From assembly GCF_019317285.1 (NCBI RefSeq), contig NZ_CP079218.1, positions 4,092,001 through 4,156,000 on the forward strand: DNA of 64,000 nucleotides. Reading direction: 5' to 3'. Positions 25,098 through 34,881 of the stretch are shown here, piece after piece. Under the pieces are notes generated by a model. The model was given only the letters and a program-made list of their open reading frames with translations, did no database searches and had not been told where the DNA came from. The first letter of the stretch is position 1. Each line of letters begins with the position of its first letter. This stretch comes from Pedobacter sp. D749 (GTDB lineage: Bacteria > Bacteroidota > Bacteroidia > Sphingobacteriales > Sphingobacteriaceae). The translations under genes were made by a program, and so were the position numbers.

Positions 25098-25534
25098 GGT
25101 ATGACTTGTACTTTCGTTAAATTATTAAATCATTTCTTTATTAAAAAGCTTGATGAGTTAAAAACGGAGCAAGACCTAATCCACCCAAGGATCACAGCCT
25201 ACGTGCTCCAAAAAACCTTTCAACTCCATGCTAATCCGCTTCTAATTCTCATTTAGAACTCCAGGCTTCTGACTAATTCACAAAATAGATTGCTTCACAC
25301 TCCCCACAAACCATCTCTTCGGTTCGCAATGGCGATTAATATGTTTATTCATCATAACTATGCACCCATCATCTCAAATCTGCGGAAAAATATTAAGAAA
25401 GGATTCTCCCGCTGATCTCTCAGATATTCGCTGATTTTCCCTTATAAAATTGTCAGTCTGAGCGGAGTCGAAGACTAGCCAACGATGTGCCCGCTGAGCC
25501 TTTTCTCTTTGTGTAATTGCGGGTAAAAACGCGC
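25098..25534. other. Gene-free stretch with dispersed repeats
   Basis: Near 25284 is a copy of agattgcttcac...ttcgcaatgg, and near 25451 gtcagtctgagcggagtcg. No gene is seen; composition returns to that of the chromosome. Confidence 0.5.
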
Positions 25535-25897
25535 CTATTCCGATAATTTCTTTTTAATACTTTCCGTCAGTTTTTTCACTTTCATATAACCTGCCAAAGA
25601 ACTATTTCTTTTACCGAAATTGATCTCCAGCCAGCCTTTTTTGGCTTTAAGGTTAAACTTATCGCTGCCATTTAAGTTCACGAACATGTCGATATGCTGA
25701 TCCAACGGAAGTTCATTGTTTAAAGCACTATCAAGATATTTCTCCAGTTTAGCGGTTTTGTTTTCATCATACTTTGCTTCAAATTTAAAGTCGGTATTGT
25801 TATCCATCGTACTTAGCGATAAATTCCCCTCACCATTGTGGCAGCCATATATTAAAGTGGCAAGTAAAATTGCGATACTGTAAAAGATATTTTTCAT
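25535..25897 (-). CDS. Hypothetical lipoprotein (120 aa)
   Basis: Signal MKNIFYSIAILLATLIYGC with lipobox IYGC (Cys19). The mature part is small, charged and mostly helix/strand mixed (DENKTAKLEKYLDSALNNEL...NLNGSDKFNLKAKKGWLEINFGK). No family is recognised. It stands alone between repeat-rich spacers. Confidence 0.65.
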   Translation of the reverse strand: MKNIFYSIAILLATLIYGCHNGEGNLSLSTMDNNTDFKFEAKYDENKTAKLEKYLDSALNNELPLDQHIDMFVNLNGSDKFNLKAKKGWLEINFGKRNSSLAGYMKVKKLTESIKKKLSE

Positions 25898-26090
25898 GTT
25901 TTTTGGACAATTTTTGTTTTCATCTCCCTGCCCCCTTCAAAGGGAGTCTGGGATTCTCAACCAGATTTTGCGACTCCAAACTTAGACTTCATTCTCTACC
26001 CTTCAAAGGGAACTGGGTTTTCGCCCAGACTTCCGACCTCGGACTCCGGACTAAAGACTCATGACTCCAAACGCCCAACTCAAAACTCCC

Positions 26091-28544
26091 CTACCCTCCT
26101 GCTCTATTCTTAACATCATCCGCCGCCGTTTTCCGGTCATGGTTTGATTTTAGATTTTGATTACCAAAACTATAACTGATATTGAAAGATACCCTTCTGC
26201 TAATGTAATTGTTCTGCACCCTTAAATTCACATTCTGATAATCGAGCGTTCCTTTCCAGTAGTTGGTTTGAAAAATATCATCAACATTTAACTTAAGTTT
26301 TAAAGCTTTGCTTAAGAAACTTTTCTGCACACCTATATTTAAGGCATACTGATAAATAGTGGTCCGTTCCAAGCCTCTAACTTTTGGTGAGTTTAACCAA
26401 AAATTAGTTTCTAATGCCCAGCTATCGCCTAAAATAATCGAATTTACAGTATTAAAATTGTAGAATACTTTACTTAAAACAAAAGGGGCGCCTTCTAAAT
26501 TATCATCATTAAATTTATTATAAGAAACCCTAAAATTGTTTTGCAAATTCCACCATTTGGCAATATTTACCGGAACAGATAAACCAGCTGAATAGTATTG
26601 TCCGCTGCCAATATTCCCTTGCCCTACAGTAACTATCCTGGTGCTATCGTTTTGTGCAGTTTTACTATCTAAAATTAAATCTTTTGTTTTAGCATAACTC
26701 AAAGAAAAAAATAATCCACTTTTATAATTATAACTCACTTCGAAATTATTGGTAAACTGAGGCTTCAAATATGGATTGCCCTGTTGTATGGTGTAAGGGT
26801 CCATATAAAAATTAAATGGATTTAACTGTTGGTAATTTGGCCTATCTATCCGTCGGCCATAGGTGTAATGTAGATTACTACTTTCAGAAATTTTCTGATT
26901 AACAAAAATCGTTGGGAATAATGATAAATAATCTTGCTTTACTGAGGTATTATTGGTTACCGATGTACCGGTAGATTGCGTATACTCTGCCCGTAAACCC
27001 GCCTGAATTTGCCACTTACCTAAATCCTTAGATAAATTTGCATAAGCAGCATTTACGTTTTCTTTATAAATAAAGTTGTTGCTTTGCCCTACAACATTTT
27101 GCCATTCATTATTTAGAAATGCCGACGACAGAAAATCGTTATTGGTTTTAACATAGGCACTTTTTAAACCGGTTTCTATTTTTGTAGTTTTTGACAGCGG
27201 CCAGGTAAAATCTGTTTTTGCCGCATAAATATCAATCGCTGTTTTACTATCATTTTTAATGATGGTATTATTGTACACCACCCCTTTTTCGTCGTAAAAA
27301 TTGGTGTTAAAATTTTCCAGACCTGAGTAATCAAAGCCCGAGTAATCGGCATCAAAATTTAAGCTGGCACCTTCCTTTTTAAAATCATGTCTGATATTAA
27401 AATTTGCACTATAATTTTTGTTTGGGGTGTTCGCATCAGAATTTTGGATTAACGAATTATTGCCCGCAACCCCATTCCTGATTTCGTTTATAAAGGTTTG
27501 AGCGAAATTATCCAGTTTACGTGTATTCGTACTGCCATCAAACATTATACCGATGGTTGTTTTTTCGCCTGCGTAATAATCAGCCCCCAGTTTTGCCGCC
27601 AACCGTGATCCTGTATATATTTTCTGAAAATCCTGGTTAAACATACTCTGTAAACCATTTGCATTGGTGCTCCGCTCTAAAAATAAATTCGAAAAATTAT
27701 TATTTTTTGAAGCATTTGCATTGGTGAAAAAATTCCACTTTTCTACACGGTGATTTAAATTAAAGTTAAGTTCCGATCCGTAAATATTGGTGGGTAAGTT
27801 AGCCCTTATTGCATTGCGATAGGTTGATGAGACACTCCCGTTTGTACCAAATGCTTTATTCTTTTTTAGTTTAATGTTAATGATACCAGCATTGCCGGCA
27901 GCATCGTATTTAGCCGATGGGTTCGTAATAATTTCGATGGTAGCAATCTGGCTGCTGCTTAAGCCATTTAGATAAACCGTTAAATCAGCACTCGATAAAA
28001 AGTTGTTCTTTCCATCAATCATCACCATTACACCCGATTTATTGTTTAATAAAATCTGATCATTTTGCCTGTCTAACTGTACGCCAGGTGCCTTTTCTAA
28101 AATTTCGAGTGCCGTACCGCCTGTCGCAACAATACTGTTCTCTACATTCAGCACCATTTTATCAATCTGATGTTCAATAAAAGGCTTTTTGCCTTGAACG
28201 CTCACCTCTTTTAATTGTTTGGTTAAACTTTCAATGCTGATAACAGGTAATTTTAAATCTCCGTTAAGCGAAAAACGATCAGTCTTTTTACTTTTAAAAC
28301 CAACTATCGAAATCGAAAGGACATAATCGCCACTTTTTAACTGGTCGATATTAAACTCACCATCTATATTGGTTGATACACTTTTCACAACCGTGGTATC
28401 CGGATAATTCAACACCCTTACAATCGCAAACGACACCGGAACAGTCTTTTCATCGACGATTTTCCCCGTCAGTGTGTTTAATTTTTGGGCAAAAGAAGCC
28501 CCACACACCATCAGGCATGCAATTAGCGTAAATAATGTTTTCAT
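26091..28544 (-). CDS. TonB-dependent receptor, OMP_b-brl_3-type outer-membrane protein
   Basis: 817 aa with a signal peptide (to ...GASFAQ, ~19). A carboxypeptidase-regulatory-like domain (LNTLTGKIVDEKTVPVSFAI) is followed by a plug (~115-230; APGVQLDRQND, ATIEIITNPSAKYDAAGNAG, IINIKLKK) and a barrel to ~800 with motifs such as TYGRRIDRPNYQQLNPF. The plug motif NPSAKYDAAGNAGIINI is characteristic of this group, which lacks a linked SusD and often handles siderophores, peptides or metals. Substrate unknown. Monocistronic. Confidence 0.9.
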   Translation of the reverse strand: MKTLFTLIACLMVCGASFAQKLNTLTGKIVDEKTVPVSFAIVRVLNYPDTTVVKSVSTNIDGEFNIDQLKSGDYVLSISIVGFKSKKTDRFSLNGDLKLPVISIESLTKQLKEVSVQGKKPFIEHQIDKMVLNVENSIVATGGTALEILEKAPGVQLDRQNDQILLNNKSGVMVMIDGKNNFLSSADLTVYLNGLSSSQIATIEIITNPSAKYDAAGNAGIINIKLKKNKAFGTNGSVSSTYRNAIRANLPTNIYGSELNFNLNHRVEKWNFFTNANASKNNNFSNLFLERSTNANGLQSMFNQDFQKIYTGSRLAAKLGADYYAGEKTTIGIMFDGSTNTRKLDNFAQTFINEIRNGVAGNNSLIQNSDANTPNKNYSANFNIRHDFKKEGASLNFDADYSGFDYSGLENFNTNFYDEKGVVYNNTIIKNDSKTAIDIYAAKTDFTWPLSKTTKIETGLKSAYVKTNNDFLSSAFLNNEWQNVVGQSNNFIYKENVNAAYANLSKDLGKWQIQAGLRAEYTQSTGTSVTNNTSVKQDYLSLFPTIFVNQKISESSNLHYTYGRRIDRPNYQQLNPFNFYMDPYTIQQGNPYLKPQFTNNFEVSYNYKSGLFFSLSYAKTKDLILDSKTAQNDSTRIVTVGQGNIGSGQYYSAGLSVPVNIAKWWNLQNNFRVSYNKFNDDNLEGAPFVLSKVFYNFNTVNSIILGDSWALETNFWLNSPKVRGLERTTIYQYALNIGVQKSFLSKALKLKLNVDDIFQTNYWKGTLDYQNVNLRVQNNYISRRVSFNISYSFGNQNLKSNHDRKTAADDVKNRAGG

Positions 28545-28590
28545 GGTTTCTGCTTTTTAGGTTATGCTTTTTATATCGGTCGCGCCTAAT

Positions 28591-28695
28591 CGTCATTGCG
28601 AGGCACGAAGCAATCTTAATGCTGTAGCTAGGATTTTATTTATTGAATTGTTATCCACCCATCGTAGTAGGATTGCTTCGTACCTCGCAATGACG
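28591..28695. repeat. Long inverted repeat of the dispersed CGTCATTGCGAGG family
   Basis: 25-bp arms (28591-28615 and 28671-28695), beginning cgtcattgcgagg, pair with one mismatch around a 55-bp loop. It lies between two minus-strand genes. It is the best-formed example of a family whose half-copies occur at ~21091, ~21810 and ~25284. Confidence 0.8.
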
Positions 28696-28724
28696 ACCTA
28701 CTTATGTTTTGTTAAGGATTAGCA

Positions 28725-30467
28725 CTATTCTTCAGGCGCTATCCCCAACTCTTCTTTAACTTCCTTAACCCGGTTTGATACAGAATCCTGATACAGGGTA
28801 TCATTAGGTTTATCTTTTTGCAAGTGGTCTAAATCACGTAACTCCTGCTCTAACTTTTCCTTTTTTAACGCCTCTTCTTTTAATTGCGCAACGCATTTCA
28901 ATCCATCATCTGTCATGATCCAAACACTATAATCATTGTGGTCATTTTCTCTGTTGTTGCAATCCCATGTCCAGTAATTATTAACGTAACGGTAAGCATC
29001 CTGCTTTAAAATCAATCTGGTTCCCACCGGAATTTCAAGATTTAACCTTACTTCCTGGTTTCTCCAGATGGTTCCCTTTCTCAATTGAAACCGCGGACTA
29101 AAAATCAGTTCAGAATCTTTCACTATATAATTGTAGCTAATGTTCTGCGCATTCTGCAAGGCACCTTGAAAAGTTTTACCCTGCGATTCGTACTTCTGTG
29201 TTAAACGGGTAACACCAGTTTCACTTTTGTTAATATCAATGCGGATATGGTTTGGTGAAACAAATGGTCCATCTTCAAAATCATCAACTACAATCTGGTG
29301 GCGGTTGTTCGCATCAATGTGGTAAGCAACACTATCTTCTTTACTGAAATATTTACTTTTATCGATATTGATGGTATATACCGGATAAGCTTTCAGGTCG
29401 GTTGTTTGTGTTAACTCTGCATGTTGCTTAAATTCTGATGAAATCTTAGCAGCCTGATAACCTGTTATAGCCACACCAGCCAACCAGATAATTAACAAAG
29501 CGAAAGAAAGTGTTTTATTAATGGCCTGTTTGTTAAAAGCTACCCTGATGGAGAATAATACCAGAGCCAAAACCGGTACAAAGCAAACAATAAATGCACC
29601 AAATAAAATTGCCCCCCTATTGCCTTCATTTATAATAGAGAAGGGGAAATATTCGTAAATACTCGCATCCCAAAATCCCTGAAAAGCAGCTGTACCGATA
29701 ATTAAAGTAAGCAAAAAGAGTACGCCAAAAACAATAATGAAGCCTGCAATTACTTTAAAAATAACCTTACCGGTGCCCGAAATAAAACGACCCAGCCATT
29801 CAACAAACTCACCAATAAAAATCCCCAGGCGGGCAAATATTGGTTGGGCATGTTTGTTTACCTCTCCTAAACGTTCTTTAACCGCTTGCAATTCTTCATC
29901 CAGGTTCTTTTGAAATCCCTGAAGATTTGCAGGCTCACCTTTCATCTCCATGCGTTCAATCCGGGATTTTGCTTTCGGCATGATGATCCAGAGTATGGCA
30001 TATACCAATATTCCAAATCCACCTGCAAAACTGATCAGTAACGTTGCCAGCCTGATCCATTTAGGGTCTGCATTTACAAAGTGTGCAATACCGGCGCAAA
30101 CACCTGCAATCACGCGGTCGTCCATATCGCGGTATAATTTTTTCTCTACATACTGGTGTTGGTAAGTACTGTTAATTACAGGTTCTTCCTCACCTTCCTC
30201 TACCGTATCAAAATCCTGTACCCTGCCCATTTGCGCAATCACAGCGTTTACATTGGTCGAATCTACCACCTGTTTTTTCTGCTCTTCCAATTGTTCAGTT
30301 AGCAGCTCGGCAATCCGGTTTTCAATATCCGTTACAATTTCAAGGTCATCTGCATGGTTGGCAAAATAGTGTTTTACTTCGTTCAGGTAGGCCTTTAAGC
30401 GTTCGTAGGCACTTTCTTCAATGTGAATAATTGTGTTTCCTATATTAATGATGATGGTCTTTTCCAT
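28725..30467 (-). CDS. PspC domain membrane protein
   Basis: 580 aa. An N-terminal helical region (1-105; YERLKAYLNEVKHYFANHAD) is followed by the PspC domain (110-168; LYRDMDDRVIAGVCAGIAHF...ILWIIMPKAK). Several more membrane spans follow (~225-345) and then a large beta-rich extracytoplasmic or C-terminal domain. PspC-type proteins respond to envelope stress. This long Bacteroidota form is typically encoded after a PadR regulator, as here (15-bp gap), so the pair is an operon. Start at ATG 30467. Confidence 0.88.
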   Translation of the reverse strand: MEKTIIINIGNTIIHIEESAYERLKAYLNEVKHYFANHADDLEIVTDIENRIAELLTEQLEEQKKQVVDSTNVNAVIAQMGRVQDFDTVEEGEEEPVINSTYQHQYVEKKLYRDMDDRVIAGVCAGIAHFVNADPKWIRLATLLISFAGGFGILVYAILWIIMPKAKSRIERMEMKGEPANLQGFQKNLDEELQAVKERLGEVNKHAQPIFARLGIFIGEFVEWLGRFISGTGKVIFKVIAGFIIVFGVLFLLTLIIGTAAFQGFWDASIYEYFPFSIINEGNRGAILFGAFIVCFVPVLALVLFSIRVAFNKQAINKTLSFALLIIWLAGVAITGYQAAKISSEFKQHAELTQTTDLKAYPVYTINIDKSKYFSKEDSVAYHIDANNRHQIVVDDFEDGPFVSPNHIRIDINKSETGVTRLTQKYESQGKTFQGALQNAQNISYNYIVKDSELIFSPRFQLRKGTIWRNQEVRLNLEIPVGTRLILKQDAYRYVNNYWTWDCNNRENDHNDYSVWIMTDDGLKCVAQLKEEALKKEKLEQELRDLDHLQKDKPNDTLYQDSVSNRVKEVKEELGIAPEE

Positions 30468-30482
30468 TTCCTTTTTTACTAA

Positions 30483-30818
30483 TTATGAATTGGCTCCTTT
30501 TTGTGAAATACCTACAGCATAAGCCAGCTCCTGCCAGGTTTGATCTAATTGTGATAAAATGCCCCTACCATCTTCGGTTAAGGTATAATATTTACGCGGT
30601 GGGCCTGAGGTAGATTCTACCCAGTTGTAGCTTAACAAACCGTTGTTTTTAAGCCTGGTTAATAATGGGTATAATGTACCCTCAACCACCAATAGCTTTG
30701 CCGTCCTCAATTCGGCAATAATATCCGAAGCATATATTTCGCCCCGGGAGATGATTGATAAAACACAGTATTCCAGAATTCCCTTCCGCATTTGCGTTTG
30801 CGTATTTTCTGCTATCAT
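30483..30818 (-). CDS. PadR family transcriptional regulator
   Basis: 111 aa winged helix: MRKGILEYCVLSIISRGEIY, then the recognition helix KLLVVEGTLYPLLTRLKNNG and wing PPRKYYTLTEDGR. PadR-type repressors regulate the adjacent gene, here the PspC protein, in response to envelope or phenolic signals. Upstream is a 7-bp-arm palindrome that could be its operator. The family normally starts MIAENTQ, so the ATG at 30818 is kept. Confidence 0.92.
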   Translation of the reverse strand: MIAENTQTQMRKGILEYCVLSIISRGEIYASDIIAELRTAKLLVVEGTLYPLLTRLKNNGLLSYNWVESTSGPPRKYYTLTEDGRGILSQLDQTWQELAYAVGISQKGANS

Positions 30819-30844
30819 ATAACAAAGATATATGTTTTATATAC

Positions 30845-30863
30845 TACTATGCAATACATAGTA
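30845..30863. promoter_or_regulatory. Candidate PadR operator
   Basis: Palindrome tactatg-caata-catagta, 27 bp upstream of the padR start. Symmetric ATG..CAT-containing sites of this size are typical for PadR dimers. Position and symmetry are seen; binding is inference. Confidence 0.45.
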
Positions 30864-31351
30864 CTAAAATAAACTAAAGTAAATCAGTAAAACATTGATT
30901 ATCAATAATATAATTTTAAATAAAATTTTGTTTTTCGGAAATAATTCTGTAAAAGCTGAAAATTTTTGATGTTTTTTAGAAAAGCAAGGTTCTGTAATGC
31001 TTCGGTTTTTGCCGTCCTGCTATCACCTATAGTCCCGATTTCGACTGTGCTAAATTTACGAAGTTTGCCCTGCCCATGCCTGTAAACTTCGCAAACTGGC
31101 CTGCCTTAAAATCGGGAGCTATTTGGCTCTATCAGGTTTATTGGGGAGGGGTTGGTAGTCTGAGCGCTCAGACTTACGAAGTTTGCCCGGCTTGGCGTTA
31201 AGGAAACTTCGTAAGTCAGCCTGGCTCGGCCACAGATTTCTCTAAAGCCCTTTAAACTTCCGAAGTCTTCTATCACAAAAGCCCATTGCAGAGTGCGGAA
31301 GTTGGCAATAGGAATTAAATACATAAATACGATAGATTTAATATATTTTAA
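30864..31351. other. Intergenic stretch with cttacgaagttt hairpins
   Basis: The stretch between divergent genes has no supported gene. It contains a perfect hairpin with 14-bp arms (gacttacgaagttt at 31171-31184; its complement at 31204-31217) and a related diverged hairpin near 31058-31090. The 72-codon minus frame at 31106-31324 runs through the hairpin and is rejected. Confidence 0.6.
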
Positions 31352-31359
31352 TAATTTTG
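31352..31359 (+). promoter_or_regulatory. -7 box (TAnnTTTG) of the permease gene
   Basis: TAATTTTG matches the Bacteroidota -7 consensus, 21 bp before the ATG at 31380. No clear -33 TTTG is seen. Confidence 0.5.
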
Positions 31360-31379
31360 TAGCGTATTAACTTATTTTC

Positions 31380-32825
31380 ATGAAGAAATCTATTGCCAGC
31401 ATTGTTGCCGAGGCAAACCAAAGCGGCGAAGGAACGCTTAAAAGAACCTTAGGCCCCATCAACCTCATTTTAATTGGGGTTGGCTTAACACTTGGCGCCG
31501 GTTTATTTTCGATTACGGGTTTGGCAGCAGCCAATCATTCAGGCCCTGCGGTTACGCTATCATTTGTAATTGCGGCTTTAGGCTGTGGTTTTGCCGCATT
31601 ATGTTATGCAGAATTTGCCTCTATGATTCCGGTTGCAGGTAGTGCCTACACCTATTCTTATGCCACCATGGGCGAACTTTTCGCCTGGATTATAGGCTGG
31701 GATCTGGTATTGGAATATTCAGTGGGTTGTGCAACGGTAGCCATTAGCTGGTCGCAGTATTTAACCCGGTTTTTAGCCAGTTTACACATTTATCTCCCTC
31801 CACAGCTAACCTTATCTCCTTTCGAAACCGCTAAACTTGCCGATGGTTCTACTGTTAATGGTATTATTAATATCCCTGCAGCATTGGTTGTGGTATTAAT
31901 GACGGCCATACTCATCCGTGGCACCAAAGGCTCGGCCATTGTAAATGGAATTATTGTATTTCTTAAAGTTGGCGTAGTTTTGGTATTTATTGCACTGGGC
32001 TGGCAATATATTGATCCTGCCAATTATCATCCTTATATCCCCGAAAACACGGGAACATTTGGTCAGTTTGGCTGGAGTGGTGTTTTACGCGGCGCCGGAT
32101 TGGTGTTTTTTGTATTTATCGGTTTTGATGCCGTTGCTGCTTCCGCACAGGAAACAAAGAATCCGGCGAGAGATTTACCGATCGGCATCATAGGATCACT
32201 GGTGGTTTGTACGGTTTTATTCGGTTTGTTTGGTCATGTAATGACAGGGTTGGCCAATTACAAAGAATTTGCCAATAGCGGCGCACCTGTAGCTATAGCC
32301 ATCGAAAAAACTCCTTATGCATGGTTAAGTCAGGCCATTATTTTAGCCATTCTGATCGGCTACACTTCGGTAATCCTGATCGATTTAATGGCGCAATCAC
32401 GGATGTTTTATTCTATCAGCAAAGATGGTTTATTGCCAAAAATGTTTTCTGATGTACACGCAAAATTTAAAACACCATACAAATCGAATATTATACTCTG
32501 TGTATTTATTGGACTTTTTGCTGCATTTGTACCCATGAATGTAGTAGGCGAAATGACCAGCATTGGAACCTTACTGGCCTTTTTGATGGTTTGTGTAGGT
32601 ATCCTGATTTTAAGGAAAACAGATCCTGAAGCCAAACGCCCATTTAGGGTTCCTTTGGTGCCATTAATCCCAATTTTGGGCATTTTAACCTGCATTGCCA
32701 TGATGGTATTTTTACCCTGGGAAACCTGGGTTAGACTAGCTGTATGGTTAATTATTGGATTAGCCATTTACTTCGGCTATGGTAAAAAGAACAGTAAATT
32801 AAATGCAGTAGTAAAGCCACAATAA
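31380..32825 (+). CDS. APC family amino-acid permease (cationic amino-acid transporter-like)
   Basis: 481 aa, about 12 membrane spans. TM1 carries the family substrate motif LGAGLFSITG (GAGLF in place of GAGIF), and the conserved FFVFIGFDAVAASAQETKNPARDLP lies in TM6 and the following loop. The length and the GFD/ETKNP motif fit the YfnA/CAT group that moves branched or cationic amino acids by proton coupling or exchange. The specificity cannot be set from sequence. Monocistronic with a promoter box just upstream. Confidence 0.92.
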   Translation: MKKSIASIVAEANQSGEGTLKRTLGPINLILIGVGLTLGAGLFSITGLAAANHSGPAVTLSFVIAALGCGFAALCYAEFASMIPVAGSAYTYSYATMGELFAWIIGWDLVLEYSVGCATVAISWSQYLTRFLASLHIYLPPQLTLSPFETAKLADGSTVNGIINIPAALVVVLMTAILIRGTKGSAIVNGIIVFLKVGVVLVFIALGWQYIDPANYHPYIPENTGTFGQFGWSGVLRGAGLVFFVFIGFDAVAASAQETKNPARDLPIGIIGSLVVCTVLFGLFGHVMTGLANYKEFANSGAPVAIAIEKTPYAWLSQAIILAILIGYTSVILIDLMAQSRMFYSISKDGLLPKMFSDVHAKFKTPYKSNIILCVFIGLFAAFVPMNVVGEMTSIGTLLAFLMVCVGILILRKTDPEAKRPFRVPLVPLIPILGILTCIAMMVFLPWETWVRLAVWLIIGLAIYFGYGKKNSKLNAVVKPQ

Positions 32826-33028
32826 AATATTACTATACATATTGGGCAGTCAGGTTGTATGGAATATCCAACAAGCTGATTGCTCTTTTTTAATTACACT
32901 TCATATTTACAACCGTATAAATATCAATTCGTTAAGAAAAAATATTAGTTATCCACAATTTAACATTTTTCTGAATTTTTGGCTTGGGATTTGCCTTAGT
33001 AAAATCAACCCTATTAAAACATTATCCC

Positions 33029-33193
33029 ATGATTATTAAATTAGACACATCAGTTTTCAGACTTTCGAGACACAAAGCTGAAACCGTAAAAAAAGTTGCA
33101 ACACCACTTACAAAAGACCAATGGATTACTGCTGACAGAATTGTAATGGCAGCGATGTTTATTGTCACTATTATTGGTGCCATCTTATTTTAA
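33029..33193 (+). CDS. Small membrane protein (54 aa)
   Basis: From ATG 33029 the peptide begins MIIKLDTSVFRLSRHKAETV, has a polar middle (KKVATPLTKDQWITADR) and a C-terminal span (IVMAAMFIVTIIGAILF). A single tail anchor suggests insertion from the cytoplasm. An upstream in-frame start (32984) adds 15 residues but is less likely. No family is recognised; convergent with the next gene. Confidence 0.5.
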   Translation: MIIKLDTSVFRLSRHKAETVKKVATPLTKDQWITADRIVMAAMFIVTIIGAILF

Positions 33194-33207
33194 TTTCAGA
33201 TGATTGA

Positions 33208-34104
33208 TCAAAAATCTTCAGAAATTAACGCTTTATTTATCATCACTGCGGCCACGGTTCCTGCGGCTGTAACAATCGACAACGACCTGAACAAGGTTGT
33301 ACAATCTCCTGCGGCATAAACGCCCTTTGCAGTAGTTTCCTGCTGCTCATCTACTTTTATCGTTCTTAGATCTGTTAATTCAAAACCGAGTTGCACGCTA
33401 AAATTTATATGCTGTTCTATCTCAGGTTTAACATAAATTGCTTTAAAGGTTACCTTTTTTTCATTCTTAAAAACAATATTTTCCAGCTGACCATTTTGGT
33501 GTTCCAGTTCAATAATCTCCTCTTCTAAAACGGTAATCGATTTAGATTTCAGTTTTTCTACCTGCCCGGCTGTAAATTCGGACTTCCCATTGGTTAAAAT
33601 GGTTAAATTTTTATTCCAAAGGTGAAGGTTTTTGGCCATCTCAAACGCGTGATCGCCATTCATTAGCAGTCCTATTTTTTCATTCTTTACTTCGTAGCCA
33701 TGACAATAAGGACAATGGATAGCAGAAATGGCCCAGCACTCAGCCAAACCTTTAATATCAGGCAGTACATCTTTTAAACCTGTGGACAATAATAATTTGC
33801 TGGAAGTAAAATATTGCCCATCTTCCAGGCCAACACTAAAACCACCTTCAATTTGTTTGGCTGAATCGGCTTTTGCATTTAAAAATTTAACCGTTGAATA
33901 TTTTAACACTTCGGCTTTTGCTGCCTTGGAAATTTCGGCTGGACGATCGCCATCATGCGTTAAAAAATTATGGGAATGTGGCGTTTGCCTGTTACAGGGT
34001 TTGCCCGCATCGACTACCAGAACATTCCGGGTTGAACGGCCTAAAGTTAATGCGGCAGATAAACCTGCATAGCTGCCGCCAATTATAATTACATCAAAAT
34101 CCAT
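33208..34104 (-). CDS. TrxR-like NAD(P)/FAD-dependent oxidoreductase
   Basis: 298 aa. The FAD Rossmann motif IIGGSYAGLSAALTLGRS (7-24) starts the protein. The redox pair is C131-P-Y-C134 in HCPYCHGYE, followed by an NADPH-binding part and a C-terminal AAGDCTT FAD signature (~265). The fold is that of thioredoxin-reductase-like low-Mr enzymes, but the CPYCHG context is the subgroup seen also in dithiol oxidases (GliT/HlmI type) rather than bona fide TrxB. It may oxidise or reduce a small dithiol. Stands alone, 15 bp convergent from the small membrane gene. Confidence 0.88.
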   Translation of the reverse strand: MDFDVIIIGGSYAGLSAALTLGRSTRNVLVVDAGKPCNRQTPHSHNFLTHDGDRPAEISKAAKAEVLKYSTVKFLNAKADSAKQIEGGFSVGLEDGQYFTSSKLLLSTGLKDVLPDIKGLAECWAISAIHCPYCHGYEVKNEKIGLLMNGDHAFEMAKNLHLWNKNLTILTNGKSEFTAGQVEKLKSKSITVLEEEIIELEHQNGQLENIVFKNEKKVTFKAIYVKPEIEQHINFSVQLGFELTDLRTIKVDEQQETTAKGVYAAGDCTTLFRSLSIVTAAGTVAAVMINKALISEDF

Positions 34105-34177
34105 ATCCTTATCTATTGATACAAAGATCTGAATTGATATTTTAAATGCAACACGGATGCATTAAATGAATGTCATT

Positions 34178-34804
34178 TTATTTTTTGAAAATTACCGCCT
34201 TAATGAAGCTCCCATAATACAAACGCAGTTCTAAGATCTTGTAACCTGCATTCATAAAGTAAGGATTCATGTCGATCAGGTGATTTGCCTCTACAATTCC
34301 CAGTAATTTAAAAAAGCTGTACATCAATTTGAGCAACAGCCATTTCCACCAGTTCCCATTATTTTTGTTTAGCGAGAAATCAACCAGAAACCATAATCCA
34401 TCTTTTTTTAAATATGCATTTAACTGTTCAAATACTTTTGCAGCCCGTTGCTCAGCAAAATTATCGAAAAGAAATGGGGTTAAAATTACATCAAATAGGG
34501 TATCCATTCTAAAATCCTCAACGCCAAGATTCACAAATTCGACCTGGTTGTTTTTACAGTTCCGTTTTTGAGAAAGTGCTATCATTTTAGCTGATATTTC
34601 CACATAAACCAGCTTTAAGCCACTGGGATGTATCTTTGCAATTTCTTCCAAAATCCACCCTGTTCCACCACCTACAATTAAAACGGAGCTATCTTTTGGA
34701 AGATGCTGAAGCTGATTGATCTGCGCATTAACCTGCGATTTAAAAAATACAAGGCGACTTAATGTATCGTAATGATTGGCTATTTTATCGTAGTTGTTGT
34801 TCAT
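34178..34804 (-). CDS. Class I SAM-dependent methyltransferase
   Basis: 208 aa from ATG 34804 (MNNNYDKIANHYD). An earlier in-frame start at 34840 would begin in a dispersed repeat (...tattgagaatcaagtatc) and is rejected. Motif I is LIVGGGTGWILEEIA (~40-54), followed by the acidic end VYVEIS. The post-I strand region VEDFRMDTLFDVILTPFLFD is normal. The C-terminal part has two hydrophobic helices, suggesting a lipophilic acceptor such as a quinone or fatty acid. Next to the UbiA-like gene on the same strand, so a shared prenyl-lipid pathway is possible but not shown. Confidence 0.85.
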   Translation of the reverse strand: MNNNYDKIANHYDTLSRLVFFKSQVNAQINQLQHLPKDSSVLIVGGGTGWILEEIAKIHPSGLKLVYVEISAKMIALSQKRNCKNNQVEFVNLGVEDFRMDTLFDVILTPFLFDNFAEQRAAKVFEQLNAYLKKDGLWFLVDFSLNKNNGNWWKWLLLKLMYSFFKLLGIVEANHLIDMNPYFMNAGYKILELRLYYGSFIKAVIFKK

Positions 34805-34881
34805 AGTATTCAGTATCAGGTATTGAGAATCAAGTATCAAGACAGGACTCTCACGTGTAATATAAGCTTTGCTCTTTCAGC

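Noticed and set aside
24865..25104. 79-codon plus frame opposite the amber-interrupted ORF
   Set aside because: Cys/Phe-rich with no coherent domain. The basic minus frame is at least as good, so only that is listed, with low confidence.
31106..31324. 72-codon minus frame before the permease
   Set aside because: Runs through a perfect 14-bp-arm hairpin repeat; not protein-like.
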